A stretch of 64,000 nt of DNA from Pseudomonadota bacterium (GTDB taxonomy: Bacteria; Pseudomonadota; Alphaproteobacteria; UBA1280; RI-95): positions 62,001 through 126,000 of the forward strand of contig WGLU01000001.1 in assembly GCA_016125375.1 (NCBI GenBank), given 5' to 3'. Shown one piece after another: positions 24,905 to 33,759 of this stretch. A program made the position numbers and the translations under genes. The stretch's first letter is position 1, and each line of letters opens with the position of its first letter. The notes below the pieces were generated by a model, which ran no database searches, had not been told where the DNA came from, and saw nothing but the letters and a program-made list of their open reading frames with translations.

Positions 24905-26386
24905 ATGGAACTGGCTATGCCCTTACGTTTTCTGCACCCTGAGACACCGCCCCACCATAGTGGACGTCTGGCGGTTATTGATATTGGGTCCAGCTCCATC
25001 CGCCTTGTTGTTTACGAGGATGTGGCCAACTATCCCTACATGATTCTCAACCAGAAAGTCTGGGTTGCCCTCGGCGAGGGTAAAGGCGAGGGTGCCTTCA
25101 CTATCGATGCTGACCGGATTGACCGTGCAAGTGCCGCCATCGAATGGTTCTTGTGGGTGGCAAAAGAGGCACGTGCCAAAGCGGTACTGGCCATTGCCAC
25201 ATCCGCCGTGCGCGAGGCCGTTAACGGCCATGACTTTGCCGAGGCCCTCCGCCGCCGTACAGGCCTGCATGTCCATATTATCGATGGCGAAGCAGAAGCG
25301 CGCCTTGCCGCCGTGGGCGCGTGTGTAAGCATTCCCGATGCAACAGGCCTTGTGGTGGATTTGGGCGGTGGCAGTCTGGAGATTTATGACACCACCAGCA
25401 AACTGTTCGAAAGCCTGCCGCTGGGCGTGCTGAGCCTGAAAGTGCTTTCCGGCGATGATCCGCTCAAGGCCGCGGATATCCTCTACAAACGCATTCACGA
25501 TCTGGGGTGGCCGGAAAAAGCCAAAGGCAGCATCGTTGCGATTGGCAGCGGCATGCGGGCCATTGCGCGTCTGCATATGGACCATGTCGGTTATCCGCTC
25601 AAAATCCTGCACGATTACAAACTGGGTAAAAAGCAGGGGTTGACCTTCTGCGATGATATTCTGCACAACAATATCAGCCTCAAGAGCGAGGATATGCGCA
25701 AGAAGCAGTACCGCGAGGTGATGCCCTACCGGGCAGCGGCGCTCCATGCCCTGCTGAGGCTGAAAGAGGCGACCTGTGTCCGGTTTGCGACCTTTGGCCT
25801 GCGTGAGGGGGTATTGTTCTCCCAGGTCGGGGATTGCCCGATTATTGCCGACCCGCTGCTGGCCTTTGCAGCCGACTGGGCGGACCGCGAAGGATTGGGG
25901 GCCGACGCAGCGCTGCGTCAAGCAAGCTGGGTCCGGCCTTTCATGCCGGATGCTAACCCGCGCTGGCTGCAATCTGCCTGCCTGATGGGGCAGGTGGTCT
26001 GGCGGGAACAACATGCCTACCGCGCACGTACAGCCTTTGACCGGGTTCTTGGTGGCGCCTATGTGGCGGCGGACCACCATACCCGTGCGATGCTGGCCCT
26101 TGCGGTCTATCATATCCACGAGAACAAGCCGAGCGAGAGCCTGTTGGCCGAGATCAAAGGCGTCTTGACGGAAGAGCAGATTTTGCAAGCCCGCAGGCTT
26201 GGTGCTCTGGTTGCCCTGACCATGGCGCTGGATCCGGGTGGCAAAGGGCTGCTGAACCAGTTTGAGTTGGCGAGGGACGACAAGGGCCACTTTACCCTGA
26301 AGGGGCCGTCGTCGTTCATGGCCATGAAGTCGGAAGAAGTGGAGAAACGCCTGAACGAAGTTCAGGATGTGTTCAATCTGGGGTAA
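24905..26386 (+). CDS. ppx: Exopolyphosphatase / guanosine pentaphosphatase (Ppx/GppA)
   Basis: A 493-residue ASKHA-fold phosphatase if it starts at MELAMPLRF; MPLRFLHPE at 24917 is equally possible. Motifs: LAVIDIGSSSIRLVVYE near residue 22, TSAVREAVNGHDF near 98, and GLVVDLGGGSLEIYD near 147, the phosphate-binding loop. A C-terminal HD-like helical part follows near 300-400. It degrades polyphosphate and/or pppGpp. Which activity dominates is not readable. Confidence 0.88.
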   Translation: MELAMPLRFLHPETPPHHSGRLAVIDIGSSSIRLVVYEDVANYPYMILNQKVWVALGEGKGEGAFTIDADRIDRASAAIEWFLWVAKEARAKAVLAIATSAVREAVNGHDFAEALRRRTGLHVHIIDGEAEARLAAVGACVSIPDATGLVVDLGGGSLEIYDTTSKLFESLPLGVLSLKVLSGDDPLKAADILYKRIHDLGWPEKAKGSIVAIGSGMRAIARLHMDHVGYPLKILHDYKLGKKQGLTFCDDILHNNISLKSEDMRKKQYREVMPYRAAALHALLRLKEATCVRFATFGLREGVLFSQVGDCPIIADPLLAFAADWADREGLGADAALRQASWVRPFMPDANPRWLQSACLMGQVVWREQHAYRARTAFDRVLGGAYVAADHHTRAMLALAVYHIHENKPSESLLAEIKGVLTEEQILQARRLGALVALTMALDPGGKGLLNQFELARDDKGHFTLKGPSSFMAMKSEEVEKRLNEVQDVFNLG

Positions 26387-26420
26387 TCCCCTCCATAAAC
26401 AAAGCGTAAGAGGTCTGAAG

Positions 26421-27848
26421 ATGAATAAGAAAATCGTTCGTGCATTCTTTGCTTCTGTTGTTCTTGCAACTGCTGCCGCCGCGGCAACACCCGTGCAGGC
26501 GGACATCCGCGCTGCCGGTGGGGAGCTGCGCAGCTCATTCTCGGATGTGGTGGCCCGTGTATCACCGGCGGTCGTGAATATTTATGCCAATAAAGTGGTG
26601 CAAAGTCAGGTATCACCTTTCGCAGGTGATCCGTTTCTGCAGATGTTCTTTGGCAATCAGGGTGGCGTTGGTGGCCAAATCCGCAGTCGTGTGGAGCGCT
26701 CCCTTGGTTCCGGCGTGATTATCCAGCCGGACGGCCTGCTTGTGACCAACTACCACGTCATTAAAGACGCAAACGATATCCGGGTCGTCTTCCACGACCG
26801 GACCGAGAAGACCGCCAAACTTGTCAACGCCGATACAAACGCCGATATCGCCATTTTGCAGGTTAATCTGGATGCGGGGGAAAAGCTCCCGTTTGTGGAG
26901 TTCGGGGATTCCGATTCGCTGGAAGTGGGCGACGTTGTTCTGGCGATGGGCAACCCCTACGGTGTGGGGCAAAGCGTGAGTATGGGCATTGTGTCAGCCC
27001 TTGGCCGTAGCAATCTGGGGGTTTCCGATTCGGAGAACTTTATTCAGACCGACGCCGCCATCAACCCGGGCAATTCCGGCGGTGCGCTGGTGGACTCCAA
27101 CGGTCTGCTGATGGGCATCAATACCGCGATCTACACCAAGAATGGTGGCTATATGGGTATTGGCTTTGCCACACCGTCCAACCGCGTGCGGACCATTGTC
27201 AACAGTGTGCTGACTACGGGTGAGATTCAACGCGTGTGGCTGGGTGCTATGGGGCAGGACTTGACGCAGGATATTGCAGAAAAGCTGGGCCTTAAGTCCC
27301 CCAATGGTTACCTGATTAACCGCGTGATTGACAAGAGCCCGGCAGCGGATGCCGGCCTTATGGTCGGAGATATTGTTCTGGGCGTTGAAGGCAAGGAAAT
27401 CACAGGTCTTAAAACCATGAATGCTCGCTTGGCTGAGATTCCCATTGGCCAGCATGCCCAGTTGGATGTGTTCCGTGACGGGCAGCACAATATCGTCAGT
27501 GTGACCATGAAAGGCCTGCCTCCACGCAGGGCTGAGGACCAGTTTGTTCTTGGGGGGGCCGGGCATCCGTTCGTGGGCTATACGGTCGAGCAGCTTTCGC
27601 CTTCGTTGTGTAACGATTTGGGCCTGCCGATAGAGGAGCAGGGCGTCGCCATCGTTGCGCTGCCCAACTCGCTGGCAGGATTGCTTGCAGCAACGGGTCT
27701 GCAACCCGGTGATATTCTTGTGGGCATCAACAGGCAGGAAATCAAAACCATCAATGACCTGCGCCGCGCGCTGGAAGTTAAAGCCCGTGCCTGGGAGATT
27801 ATCTACAAGCGGGGCACGCGCTTGTACCGCTTTACCATCACGGGATAA
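26421..27848 (+). CDS. degP: Periplasmic serine protease, DegP/HtrA family
   Basis: A 475-residue protein. The start MNKKIVRAFF follows AAGAGG and gives a signal peptide ending near TPVQA (residue 27). The catalytic triad is in VTNYHVIKD (His near 112), TNADIAILQV (Asp near 142) and NPGNSGGAL (Ser near 217). Two PDZ domains follow at about 265-360 and 375-470. It degrades or refolds damaged envelope proteins. rarA starts 4 nt after its stop. Confidence 0.93.
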   Translation: MNKKIVRAFFASVVLATAAAAATPVQADIRAAGGELRSSFSDVVARVSPAVVNIYANKVVQSQVSPFAGDPFLQMFFGNQGGVGGQIRSRVERSLGSGVIIQPDGLLVTNYHVIKDANDIRVVFHDRTEKTAKLVNADTNADIAILQVNLDAGEKLPFVEFGDSDSLEVGDVVLAMGNPYGVGQSVSMGIVSALGRSNLGVSDSENFIQTDAAINPGNSGGALVDSNGLLMGINTAIYTKNGGYMGIGFATPSNRVRTIVNSVLTTGEIQRVWLGAMGQDLTQDIAEKLGLKSPNGYLINRVIDKSPAADAGLMVGDIVLGVEGKEITGLKTMNARLAEIPIGQHAQLDVFRDGQHNIVSVTMKGLPPRRAEDQFVLGGAGHPFVGYTVEQLSPSLCNDLGLPIEEQGVAIVALPNSLAGLLAATGLQPGDILVGINRQEIKTINDLRRALEVKARAWEIIYKRGTRLYRFTITG

Positions 27849-27852
27849 TGCG

Positions 27853-29154
27853 GTGACACAAAAGAACCTTTTACTGGATGAGGGGCCAGCCTATGTGCCG
27901 CTGGCGGACCGTCTGCGGCCTAAGAGTCTGGCAGAGGTCGTCGGTCAGGACCATGTGCTGGGCGATGGCGGGTTCATCACCCGGTGCGTCCGTGCCGGCA
28001 AACCCGCGTCCATTGTCCTGTGGGGGCCTCCGGGGTGCGGAAAAACCACACTGGCACGGCTTTACGCACAGGCTTTTGGCGCACGTTTTATCCAGCTGTC
28101 CGCCGTATTCAGTGGTGTTAAGGACCTTCGAGCTGCGGTAGAAGAGGCTGCCGCCCACCGCAGCCAACAGGCAACGGTGCTGTTTGTGGACGAGATTCAC
28201 CGCTTTAACAAAGCCCAGCAAGATGCCTTTTTGCCTTATGTAGAAGATGGCACGGTGATTCTGGTTGGTGCGACGACCGAGAACCCTTCGTTCGAGCTTA
28301 ACAATGCGCTCCTGTCGCGGGTGCAGGTGCTTACCCTCAAGGAACTGACGGTGAGTGCGTTGGATACCCTGCTTGCCCGCGCCGAAGCCGTTATGGGGCC
28401 TATGCCTGTGACGGAGGATGGTCGTGCGGCTTTGGTAGGTATGGCGAACGGGGATGGCCGTTACCTGCTGGGGCTTGTGGAGGCAGTCTATCACATTGCG
28501 CCCGAAGAACAGCTTTCCGCCGATGACCTGAACAAACTCCTGAGCCAGAAGTCCGCCCTTTATGACCGGGCGGGCGAGGGGCATTACAATCTGATCTCCG
28601 CCTTGCACAAGTCGGTCCGCGGGTCGGATCCTGACGCGTCGCTTTACTGGTTCTGCCGGATGCTGGAAGGCGGAGAGGACCCGCTGTTTATCGCCCGCCG
28701 CCTGATACGCATGGCGAGCGAGGATATCGGCCTTGCCGACCCGCAGGCGCTGCCGCAGTGTATTGCCGCGCGGGATGCTTACCACACGCTCGGTTCGCCG
28801 GAAGGGGAGCTGATGCTGGCGCAGGCAGTGATTTATCTGGCACTGGCACCCAAATCGAACGCCACATACACCGCCTATAAGGCTGCCCGTAAAGCCGCTG
28901 AACAAAGTGGCGAGATGAACCCGCCAAAGGTTATTCTCAACGCACCGACCAAACTCATGAAGTCGGAAGGCTACGGGGACGGTTACCAATATGACCACGA
29001 CACACCTCACGCATTTTCCGGCCAGAATTATTTCCCGGACGGCATGCGCCGCCCGCGATTCTACCAGCCTGTAGAACGTGGCTTTGAACGGGACATGGGT
29101 AAGCGTGTGCAGTATTTTGATAAGTTAAGAAAAGAATTGAACAAGAGTAAGTAA
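27853..29154 (+). CDS. rarA: Replication-associated recombination protein RarA (MgsA)
   Basis: A 433-residue AAA+ ATPase. The start is GTG at 27853, 4 nt after degP; it gives VTQKNLLLDEGP then PLADRLRPKSLAEVVGQDH, the usual RarA opening. Walker A LWGPPGCGKTT near 56, Walker B VLFVDEIHRFNKAQQD near 112, sensor 1 VGATTENPSFELN near 141. The C-terminal tetramerisation region includes ASEDIGLADPQAL. It acts at stalled replication forks with single-strand binding protein. Confidence 0.95.
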   Translation: MTQKNLLLDEGPAYVPLADRLRPKSLAEVVGQDHVLGDGGFITRCVRAGKPASIVLWGPPGCGKTTLARLYAQAFGARFIQLSAVFSGVKDLRAAVEEAAAHRSQQATVLFVDEIHRFNKAQQDAFLPYVEDGTVILVGATTENPSFELNNALLSRVQVLTLKELTVSALDTLLARAEAVMGPMPVTEDGRAALVGMANGDGRYLLGLVEAVYHIAPEEQLSADDLNKLLSQKSALYDRAGEGHYNLISALHKSVRGSDPDASLYWFCRMLEGGEDPLFIARRLIRMASEDIGLADPQALPQCIAARDAYHTLGSPEGELMLAQAVIYLALAPKSNATYTAYKAARKAAEQSGEMNPPKVILNAPTKLMKSEGYGDGYQYDHDTPHAFSGQNYFPDGMRRPRFYQPVERGFERDMGKRVQYFDKLRKELNKSK

Positions 29155-29155
29155 C

Positions 29156-30064
29156 TTGCTGTATAAAATATATAAATCAGAAAAGAAAAACGCACCTTAT
29201 CTGCTCATGTTGCCCGGGGTTGCTTGCGGCGGGTTTGTGTTTGAAGGGGCGTTACCGTTGCTGACGGCGCATTTTCATGTGGTGTTGTTCAACAATCCGG
29301 GTACAGACGGGGCGCCGCTCGACCGGACGATGAGTGTGATGAGTGTTGCCCGTCAGGCGCTACACGTCATGGATGAGCTCAAGGTGCCCACGTTCCATGT
29401 GTTCGGGCATTCCATGGGCGGTTTTGTTGCCCAGCGTATTGCGCTGGAAGCGCCGGAGCGGGTGCTGCGTATGGTGCTGATGAGCACATCCTACGGCGGC
29501 ATGCAGACAGAGCGGGATACCCACCGCGTCATGCAGGATTTTGTGCATCATATGCGCGTCTTCCACGAGCTTTACCACCAGCGGCCGGAGCGGGTGCTGG
29601 AAATGATGGTCGCACCAGAGTTTGCTGCTAAATATCCGGAGCAGATTACCGCCATGGCGGAGCTTTTTGCCGGCCATAAAACAAATCCGGCTGCGGTTGC
29701 CGCGCACTTTATGTGCGGGGCCAGATTCTCCGCCTTTGGGGAGGTGGATAATATCACCGTACCGGCGCTGGTTATTCACGGCAGCGCGGATACGATTGTC
29801 AGCGTTCATGGTGCGCGCGCGCTTGCACGACACCTGCAAAAAGCCCGTTATCTAGAGCTGGCAGGCGGGGGGCATGTGCCGTTTATCGAAAAGCCGGAGG
29901 TGATGGCCGATGTGTGCGCTTTCCTGACCGGGGATAATACCATCGGCGAAGCCCTTGGCCGGGCCGAACGGCCCACGATGCCGGAAGTGATGGCCGACGG
30001 CCTATGGCGCGCAGGGCAGGAATCTCTGGGTGGCATCCGTTCACTCTTAGCCATGTTTGACTGA
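29156..30064 (+). CDS. Alpha/beta hydrolase
   Basis: A 302-residue alpha/beta-hydrolase fold protein that appears to start at TTG, 1 nt after rarA, giving MLYKIYKSEKKNAPYLLML. The nucleophile elbow is FGHSMGGF (Ser near 86), the acid is in HGSADTIVSVHG (Asp near 206), and the His is in AGGGHVPFIEKPE (near 238). A C-terminal tail after residue 258 lies outside the fold. Substrate is unknown. Confidence 0.85.
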   Translation: MLYKIYKSEKKNAPYLLMLPGVACGGFVFEGALPLLTAHFHVVLFNNPGTDGAPLDRTMSVMSVARQALHVMDELKVPTFHVFGHSMGGFVAQRIALEAPERVLRMVLMSTSYGGMQTERDTHRVMQDFVHHMRVFHELYHQRPERVLEMMVAPEFAAKYPEQITAMAELFAGHKTNPAAVAAHFMCGARFSAFGEVDNITVPALVIHGSADTIVSVHGARALARHLQKARYLELAGGGHVPFIEKPEVMADVCAFLTGDNTIGEALGRAERPTMPEVMADGLWRAGQESLGGIRSLLAMFD

Positions 30065-30071
30065 AGAAAAC

Positions 30072-30096
30072 GAAAAACGCCCCCGTCAGGGGGCGT
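30072..30096 (-). terminator. Intrinsic terminator, probably shared
   Basis: Stem ACGCCCCC / GGGGGCGT with a GTCA loop. The T run is better on the minus strand, so it mainly ends the gene at 30107-30481, and may also stop the hydrolase transcript. Confidence 0.75.
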
Positions 30097-30106
30097 CGTC
30101 GTTTGT

Positions 30107-30481
30107 TTAGCCGAGGGCCTTCTTGCGCAGACCCATGTGGCAGAGGAAGAACAGGCCGCCGGAGCCGGCCAGCCACATCAGGGCTTCCTTGGCCATACCG
30201 GCGGTATCGCCGTTCAGCAGGGCGGTGTAGCCGTTGTCGGCGCTGACGGTGATCCACAGCATGGCGACAAAGCCCCACATGCCGACGCGGAAGGTGTTGA
30301 GCGCGCGCTCCTTCCAGCTCAGGCCGATGAGGCCGAAACACCAGACGGTACCGATAGCCATCATGATGTACAGGCCGGCGGCGCCGGTGCCGAAAAGGGT
30401 ATCTCTCAGACCGAGCAGAGTGCACAGCGCAACCATGAAGGCGGCAACGCCGTAAGCGTACTTGTTGAGAAGGTCCAACAT
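30107..30481 (-). CDS. Small polytopic membrane protein, 124 aa
   Basis: Not recognised. The start MLDLLNKYAYGVAAF has GAGGA 5 nt upstream. Four hydrophobic segments are visible (AYGVAAFMVALCTLLG; GLYIMMAIGTVWCFGLIGL; VGMWGFVAMLWITV; ALMWLAGSGGLFFLCHMG), with a basic LRKKALG end. It resembles YiaA/YiaB-like small membrane proteins in shape only. Private promoter and terminator. Confidence 0.7.
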   Translation of the reverse strand: MLDLLNKYAYGVAAFMVALCTLLGLRDTLFGTGAAGLYIMMAIGTVWCFGLIGLSWKERALNTFRVGMWGFVAMLWITVSADNGYTALLNGDTAGMAKEALMWLAGSGGLFFLCHMGLRKKALG

Positions 30482-30546
30482 GTGTTCCTCGATAGGCTGG
30501 AACGAAAACTTAGATGAGAAAAACGGGAGTACGGGGGGATGAGAGG

Positions 30547-30575
30547 ACTGTATATCTGCGGGTACCCGGCGTCAA
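30547..30575 (-). promoter_or_regulatory. Promoter of the 124-aa membrane protein gene
   Basis: Minus-strand TTGACG, a 17-bp spacer, TACAGT. Confidence 0.45.
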
Positions 30576-30577
30576 CG

Positions 30578-30607
30578 AAAAAGCCGCCCCAACTGAGGGC
30601 GGCTTTT
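30578..30607 (-). terminator. Intrinsic terminator
   Basis: Stem GCCGCCC / GGGCGGC with A/T flanks on both sides, immediately after the gene at 30609-31118. Confidence 0.8.
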
Positions 30608-30608
30608 A

Positions 30609-31118
30609 TTATTTGCGCTTGTTCCATGGAAAGTCCATGGTCTTGCCGTTTTGCAGCCACCGCGCGAAGCGGGGCTTCATCTCCAGCAGGAGGATATCGA
30701 CCTCGGCCGTGCCGTTGAGGTAGGCTTCGGCATGGCGGGCCACGTCCAAGCAGCGGCTAAGGAAGTAGCCGCTGGCCAGACAGCCGACCATGACCAGGGC
30801 GATACGCAGGTTGCCTGCCTCCACGTTGAAGGCGATGCATCCAGCGAACAGGGCGCCGAGCAGCGTCCACATGAAGCAGAACTGGCCGCGGTAGGCCAGC
30901 GCATCGTTGTAGGCTTGCTGCGGCAGGAAGGTGTCGTGAATCTCGGCCTCGAGGTGCAACGACCAAAGAAGGATGATCATGCCGAAGAAGGCCGTCAGCA
31001 CGAGGGGCAACAGGAACGACGCCACAACCAGCATGGCAGCGACCGGAAGGACGTAAAACAGCACATCCTCAGTGTTGAGGAAGAGGCGAAAATACTGCAC
31101 AAGGGCTTTGCGCAACAT
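30609..31118 (-). CDS. Hypothetical membrane protein, 169 aa
   Basis: Not recognised. The start MLRKALVQYFRLFL is preceded by a weak GAAAGA. Four hydrophobic stretches occur as two pairs (DVLFYVLPVAAMLVVASFLL and VLTAFFGMIILLWSL; GQFCFMWTLLGALFAGCIAF and LRIALVMVGCLASGYFL), separated by a charged HLEAEIHDTFLPQQ segment. The C-terminus is cytoplasmic-looking and basic. Own promoter and terminator. Confidence 0.65.
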   Translation of the reverse strand: MLRKALVQYFRLFLNTEDVLFYVLPVAAMLVVASFLLPLVLTAFFGMIILLWSLHLEAEIHDTFLPQQAYNDALAYRGQFCFMWTLLGALFAGCIAFNVEAGNLRIALVMVGCLASGYFLSRCLDVARHAEAYLNGTAEVDILLLEMKPRFARWLQNGKTMDFPWNKRK

Positions 31119-31187
31119 GGCAGTTATCTTTCGTATCAGGGGTGATAAAAAACAGCGGAAACGGGAAAAACAATTCATAGGCCTTAC

Positions 31188-31216
31188 GTTTTAGGTGCGC
31201 ACGGCCTACGCGTCAA
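31188..31216 (-). promoter_or_regulatory. Promoter of the 169-aa membrane protein gene
   Basis: Minus-strand TTGACG, a 17-bp spacer, TAAAAC, about 70 nt before the start. Confidence 0.55.
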
Positions 31217-31228
31217 CCCCGAAAGCCA

Positions 31229-32692
31229 TTATTTGGACTTTACGAGATCCAGAAGTTTTTTGTACTGACCGGATTTGAAGGCAATCAACATCAGCGCCCA
31301 TTTGTGTTGGAAGGTCGAGCGGGAAACATAAGGCGGCTTGAAAATGCCCTTTGTCACGGCAATGACCTGTGGGCGGGTCATGCTGCGGATGCTCCAGCTA
31401 CCATGGCGCATACCGAAGCCGGACATGCGGCGTGCGCCGAAGGGCACACTCATATCCGCCACAGCAGTGGACACGTTGTTGATCATAATGTTGCCGATAT
31501 CCAGCTTTTTGGCGATATCGTAAGTGGCCTTGGCATTTTTGCCCCAAACGCTGGCGGTAATGCCCAGCTTATGGCTGTTAACCCAGCGAATGGCCTGACT
31601 GATGTTATCGAACCTGCGGAGCGTAATAATCGGTGCCCAGATGTCCTCTTGCTCCAAGCGCATACTGTCCGTCACCCCTTCAAGCACGGTGGGCGCAAAG
31701 AAGTGGCCTTGGATCTCTGTCATGCGGTGGCCGCCAATCAACAGGCGTGCCCCTTTTTTAGTGGCATCGGTGACAATCATCTCGGCAAAGCGGGTGAGGG
31801 GGTCGTTCATCATTGGGCCCAGTTGCGTATCGTTACGGTCAACGCTGCCGATTTTGATTTCCGGAATCTTTTTCAGGAGCTGTTCTTTGAACGCATCATA
31901 AACAGCTGCGTGGATAAAAATACGGGCTGGTTTGATAGCCGTTTGTCCGGAGTTGTTGCACATGCCCCAGATGCACGCCTTTACGGCCGCGGCAATATCG
32001 GCATCTTCAAGCACAATCATGGCATCCTTGCCACCCAGTTCAAGGTCGAGCGGCGTGACGTGGTGCGCGGCCTGGGCCATGATTTTACGCCCTGTAACGG
32101 TGGAGCCGGTAAAGATGACCTTATCAACAACCTCGAGCGTCAGGGCCTGGCCAATGTCCGGTCCGCCATCAACAATCTGGATAACGTTCTGGGGCAAGCC
32201 TTCAAACAGATATTTCATGGCTGCCGTTGTACGGGGCATGAACTCCGACGGCTTCCAGATGACGGTATTGCCTGCAATGATGGCTGCAATTAGCGGGTCG
32301 ATGTTCAGGAAAAGGGGGAAGTTCCACGTGCCGATAATCACGACCACGCCATACGGCTGGCGGTGCACTTTCACTTTCCGGGAGCCAAGATAGAACTGGC
32401 TGAGACCTGTGCCGACGGAAGAATCCGCAAGCTCTTTACCAGCGCTGCTGAGCATACGGTTAATGCTGTCGAGGGCGGGAAGCACCTCGCCCATCATGGC
32501 GGATTTGACGGATTTGCCCACATCCTTGTGGATGGCCTCGGCTAAATCGTCGCAGCGCTCGGCAAGGCGGTAACGGATGGTGCGGACAAGGTCCAGACGG
32601 TCTTTAAGAGGTTTCTCCGACCATTCGTAAAAGGCGGCACGGGCCTTTTTCTGGGCATCCTGCGCGCGAATTTCGGGTGCTTTATCGGCCAT
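31229..32692 (-). CDS. Aldehyde dehydrogenase-like protein lacking the catalytic cysteine
   Basis: A full-length 487-residue ALDH-fold protein. The Rossmann and substrate motifs are intact: IGTWNFPLFLN near 120, VIWKPSEFMP near 146, FTGSTVTGRKIM near 195, and LELGGKDAM with the general-base Glu at 218. The catalytic Cys expected 34 residues later in a GQxC motif is Ala252 (GQTAIKPAR). The C-terminal GARRMSGFGMRHG segment is also normal. It is therefore a probable pseudoenzyme, or uses another residue. In overall form it resembles class 3/coniferyl aldehyde dehydrogenases. Confidence 0.85.
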   Translation of the reverse strand: MADKAPEIRAQDAQKKARAAFYEWSEKPLKDRLDLVRTIRYRLAERCDDLAEAIHKDVGKSVKSAMMGEVLPALDSINRMLSSAGKELADSSVGTGLSQFYLGSRKVKVHRQPYGVVVIIGTWNFPLFLNIDPLIAAIIAGNTVIWKPSEFMPRTTAAMKYLFEGLPQNVIQIVDGGPDIGQALTLEVVDKVIFTGSTVTGRKIMAQAAHHVTPLDLELGGKDAMIVLEDADIAAAVKACIWGMCNNSGQTAIKPARIFIHAAVYDAFKEQLLKKIPEIKIGSVDRNDTQLGPMMNDPLTRFAEMIVTDATKKGARLLIGGHRMTEIQGHFFAPTVLEGVTDSMRLEQEDIWAPIITLRRFDNISQAIRWVNSHKLGITASVWGKNAKATYDIAKKLDIGNIMINNVSTAVADMSVPFGARRMSGFGMRHGSWSIRSMTRPQVIAVTKGIFKPPYVSRSTFQHKWALMLIAFKSGQYKKLLDLVKSK

Positions 32693-32710
32693 GCGGGGCG
32701 TGCTCGCTAC

Positions 32711-32758
32711 GTTATTTGTTGTTCTTTACGAAATCATCTATTATTTACCACAAATAAC
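32711..32758. promoter_or_regulatory. rluC promoter flanked by a 9-bp inverted repeat
   Basis: TTGTTG, a 17-bp spacer and TATTAT (32716-32744) form a good plus-strand promoter. It is bracketed by GTTATTTGT (32711-32719) and its exact inverse ACAAATAAC (32750-32758). The arrangement could be an operator pair controlling the divergent ALDH-like gene and rluC. Confidence 0.45.
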
Positions 32759-32784
32759 GGATTTTCAAAAGGTATTGCCATATT

Positions 32785-33759
32785 ATGAATATATCAGCCC
32801 AGAACAGCCCCGAAAATCAAGAGCACATCGTTACTGCCGATGATGCGGGCCAACGTCTGGATAAAACCCTGCAAAAGCTGTTCCCGGCCATTACATTCGG
32901 GATGGTACAGACCTTATGCCGCAAGGGGCAGATACGGCTGGACGGCAAGCGCGTAAAAGGGAACGAACGCCTGGAAGAGGGGCAGCGCCTGCGTATCCCG
33001 CCGCAAATCCGCGTGGCAGTGCCTACTGTGCGCGAACAGGTTGATCTGCGCCCGACGGATGCCGAGAAGAAGGTGCTTAAAAACGGCGTGCTGTACGAGG
33101 ACGAGCATTACATCATCCTGAACAAGCCCGCTGGGATGCCCGTGCAGGCCGGCAGCGGACATGTGCGCAGTCTGGATAGGCTGGCACCGTTGGTCTTCCG
33201 TGACGGTGACCTACGGTTGACGCACCGTCTGGACAAAGAAACATCTGGCTGTCTGGTGCTGGCACGCAGTGCCCGCGCTGCCAGTGCAATCGCCAAGATG
33301 TTCCGAGACCATGAGGTGCAGAAAACCTATTGGGCTGTTGCCGTTGGCGATATGTATGACAGCAAAGGTACGATTGATTTTGCCTTGCTGAAGTCCGGTG
33401 CGCCGGGGCAGCAGCGGGTTATCGCCCACGCTGACGGTGTGGACGCTGAAACGGATTATAGGCGCCTTGCCAGAAGCGGTGACCTGAACTGGCTGGAATT
33501 GATGCCAAAAACGGGGCGTACGCACCAGATTCGCGCGCACCTCTCCGCATTCGGGGTGCCGATCTTGGGCGATGGCAAGTACGGTGGGGATGACCTGTGC
33601 CGCTATGGTGAGGAAAAAATCAAAAACCTGTACCTGCACGCCCGTCGGATCCAGTTCATTCACCCGGAAACCGGGCAGGAGATTGATGTAACAGCTGGCG
33701 TACCCGAGCACTTTGCCCGCATGTTTGACCGGTTGCACTGGCAGGAACGGAAAAAGTGA
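32785..33759 (+). CDS. rluC: 23S rRNA pseudouridine synthase, RluC/RluD family
   Basis: A 324-residue protein with an N-terminal S4 RNA-binding domain (GQRLDKTLQKLFP near 18) and a RluA-type catalytic domain. The catalytic Asp is in THRLDKETSGCLVL near residues 147-160, and GRTHQIRAHLSAFGVPILGD near 248 is the conserved RNA-contact loop. It isomerises uridines in 23S rRNA. Start and stop fit; the stop overlaps the next gene (GTGA). Confidence 0.93.
   Translation: MNISAQNSPENQEHIVTADDAGQRLDKTLQKLFPAITFGMVQTLCRKGQIRLDGKRVKGNERLEEGQRLRIPPQIRVAVPTVREQVDLRPTDAEKKVLKNGVLYEDEHYIILNKPAGMPVQAGSGHVRSLDRLAPLVFRDGDLRLTHRLDKETSGCLVLARSARAASAIAKMFRDHEVQKTYWAVAVGDMYDSKGTIDFALLKSGAPGQQRVIAHADGVDAETDYRRLARSGDLNWLELMPKTGRTHQIRAHLSAFGVPILGDGKYGGDDLCRYGEEKIKNLYLHARRIQFIHPETGQEIDVTAGVPEHFARMFDRLHWQERKK

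Noticed and set aside
24923-26506. 527-codon open frame antisense to ppx/gppA
   Set aside because: The sense frame carries clear Ppx/GppA motifs; the reverse translation is low in recognisable structure and runs across the gene boundary.
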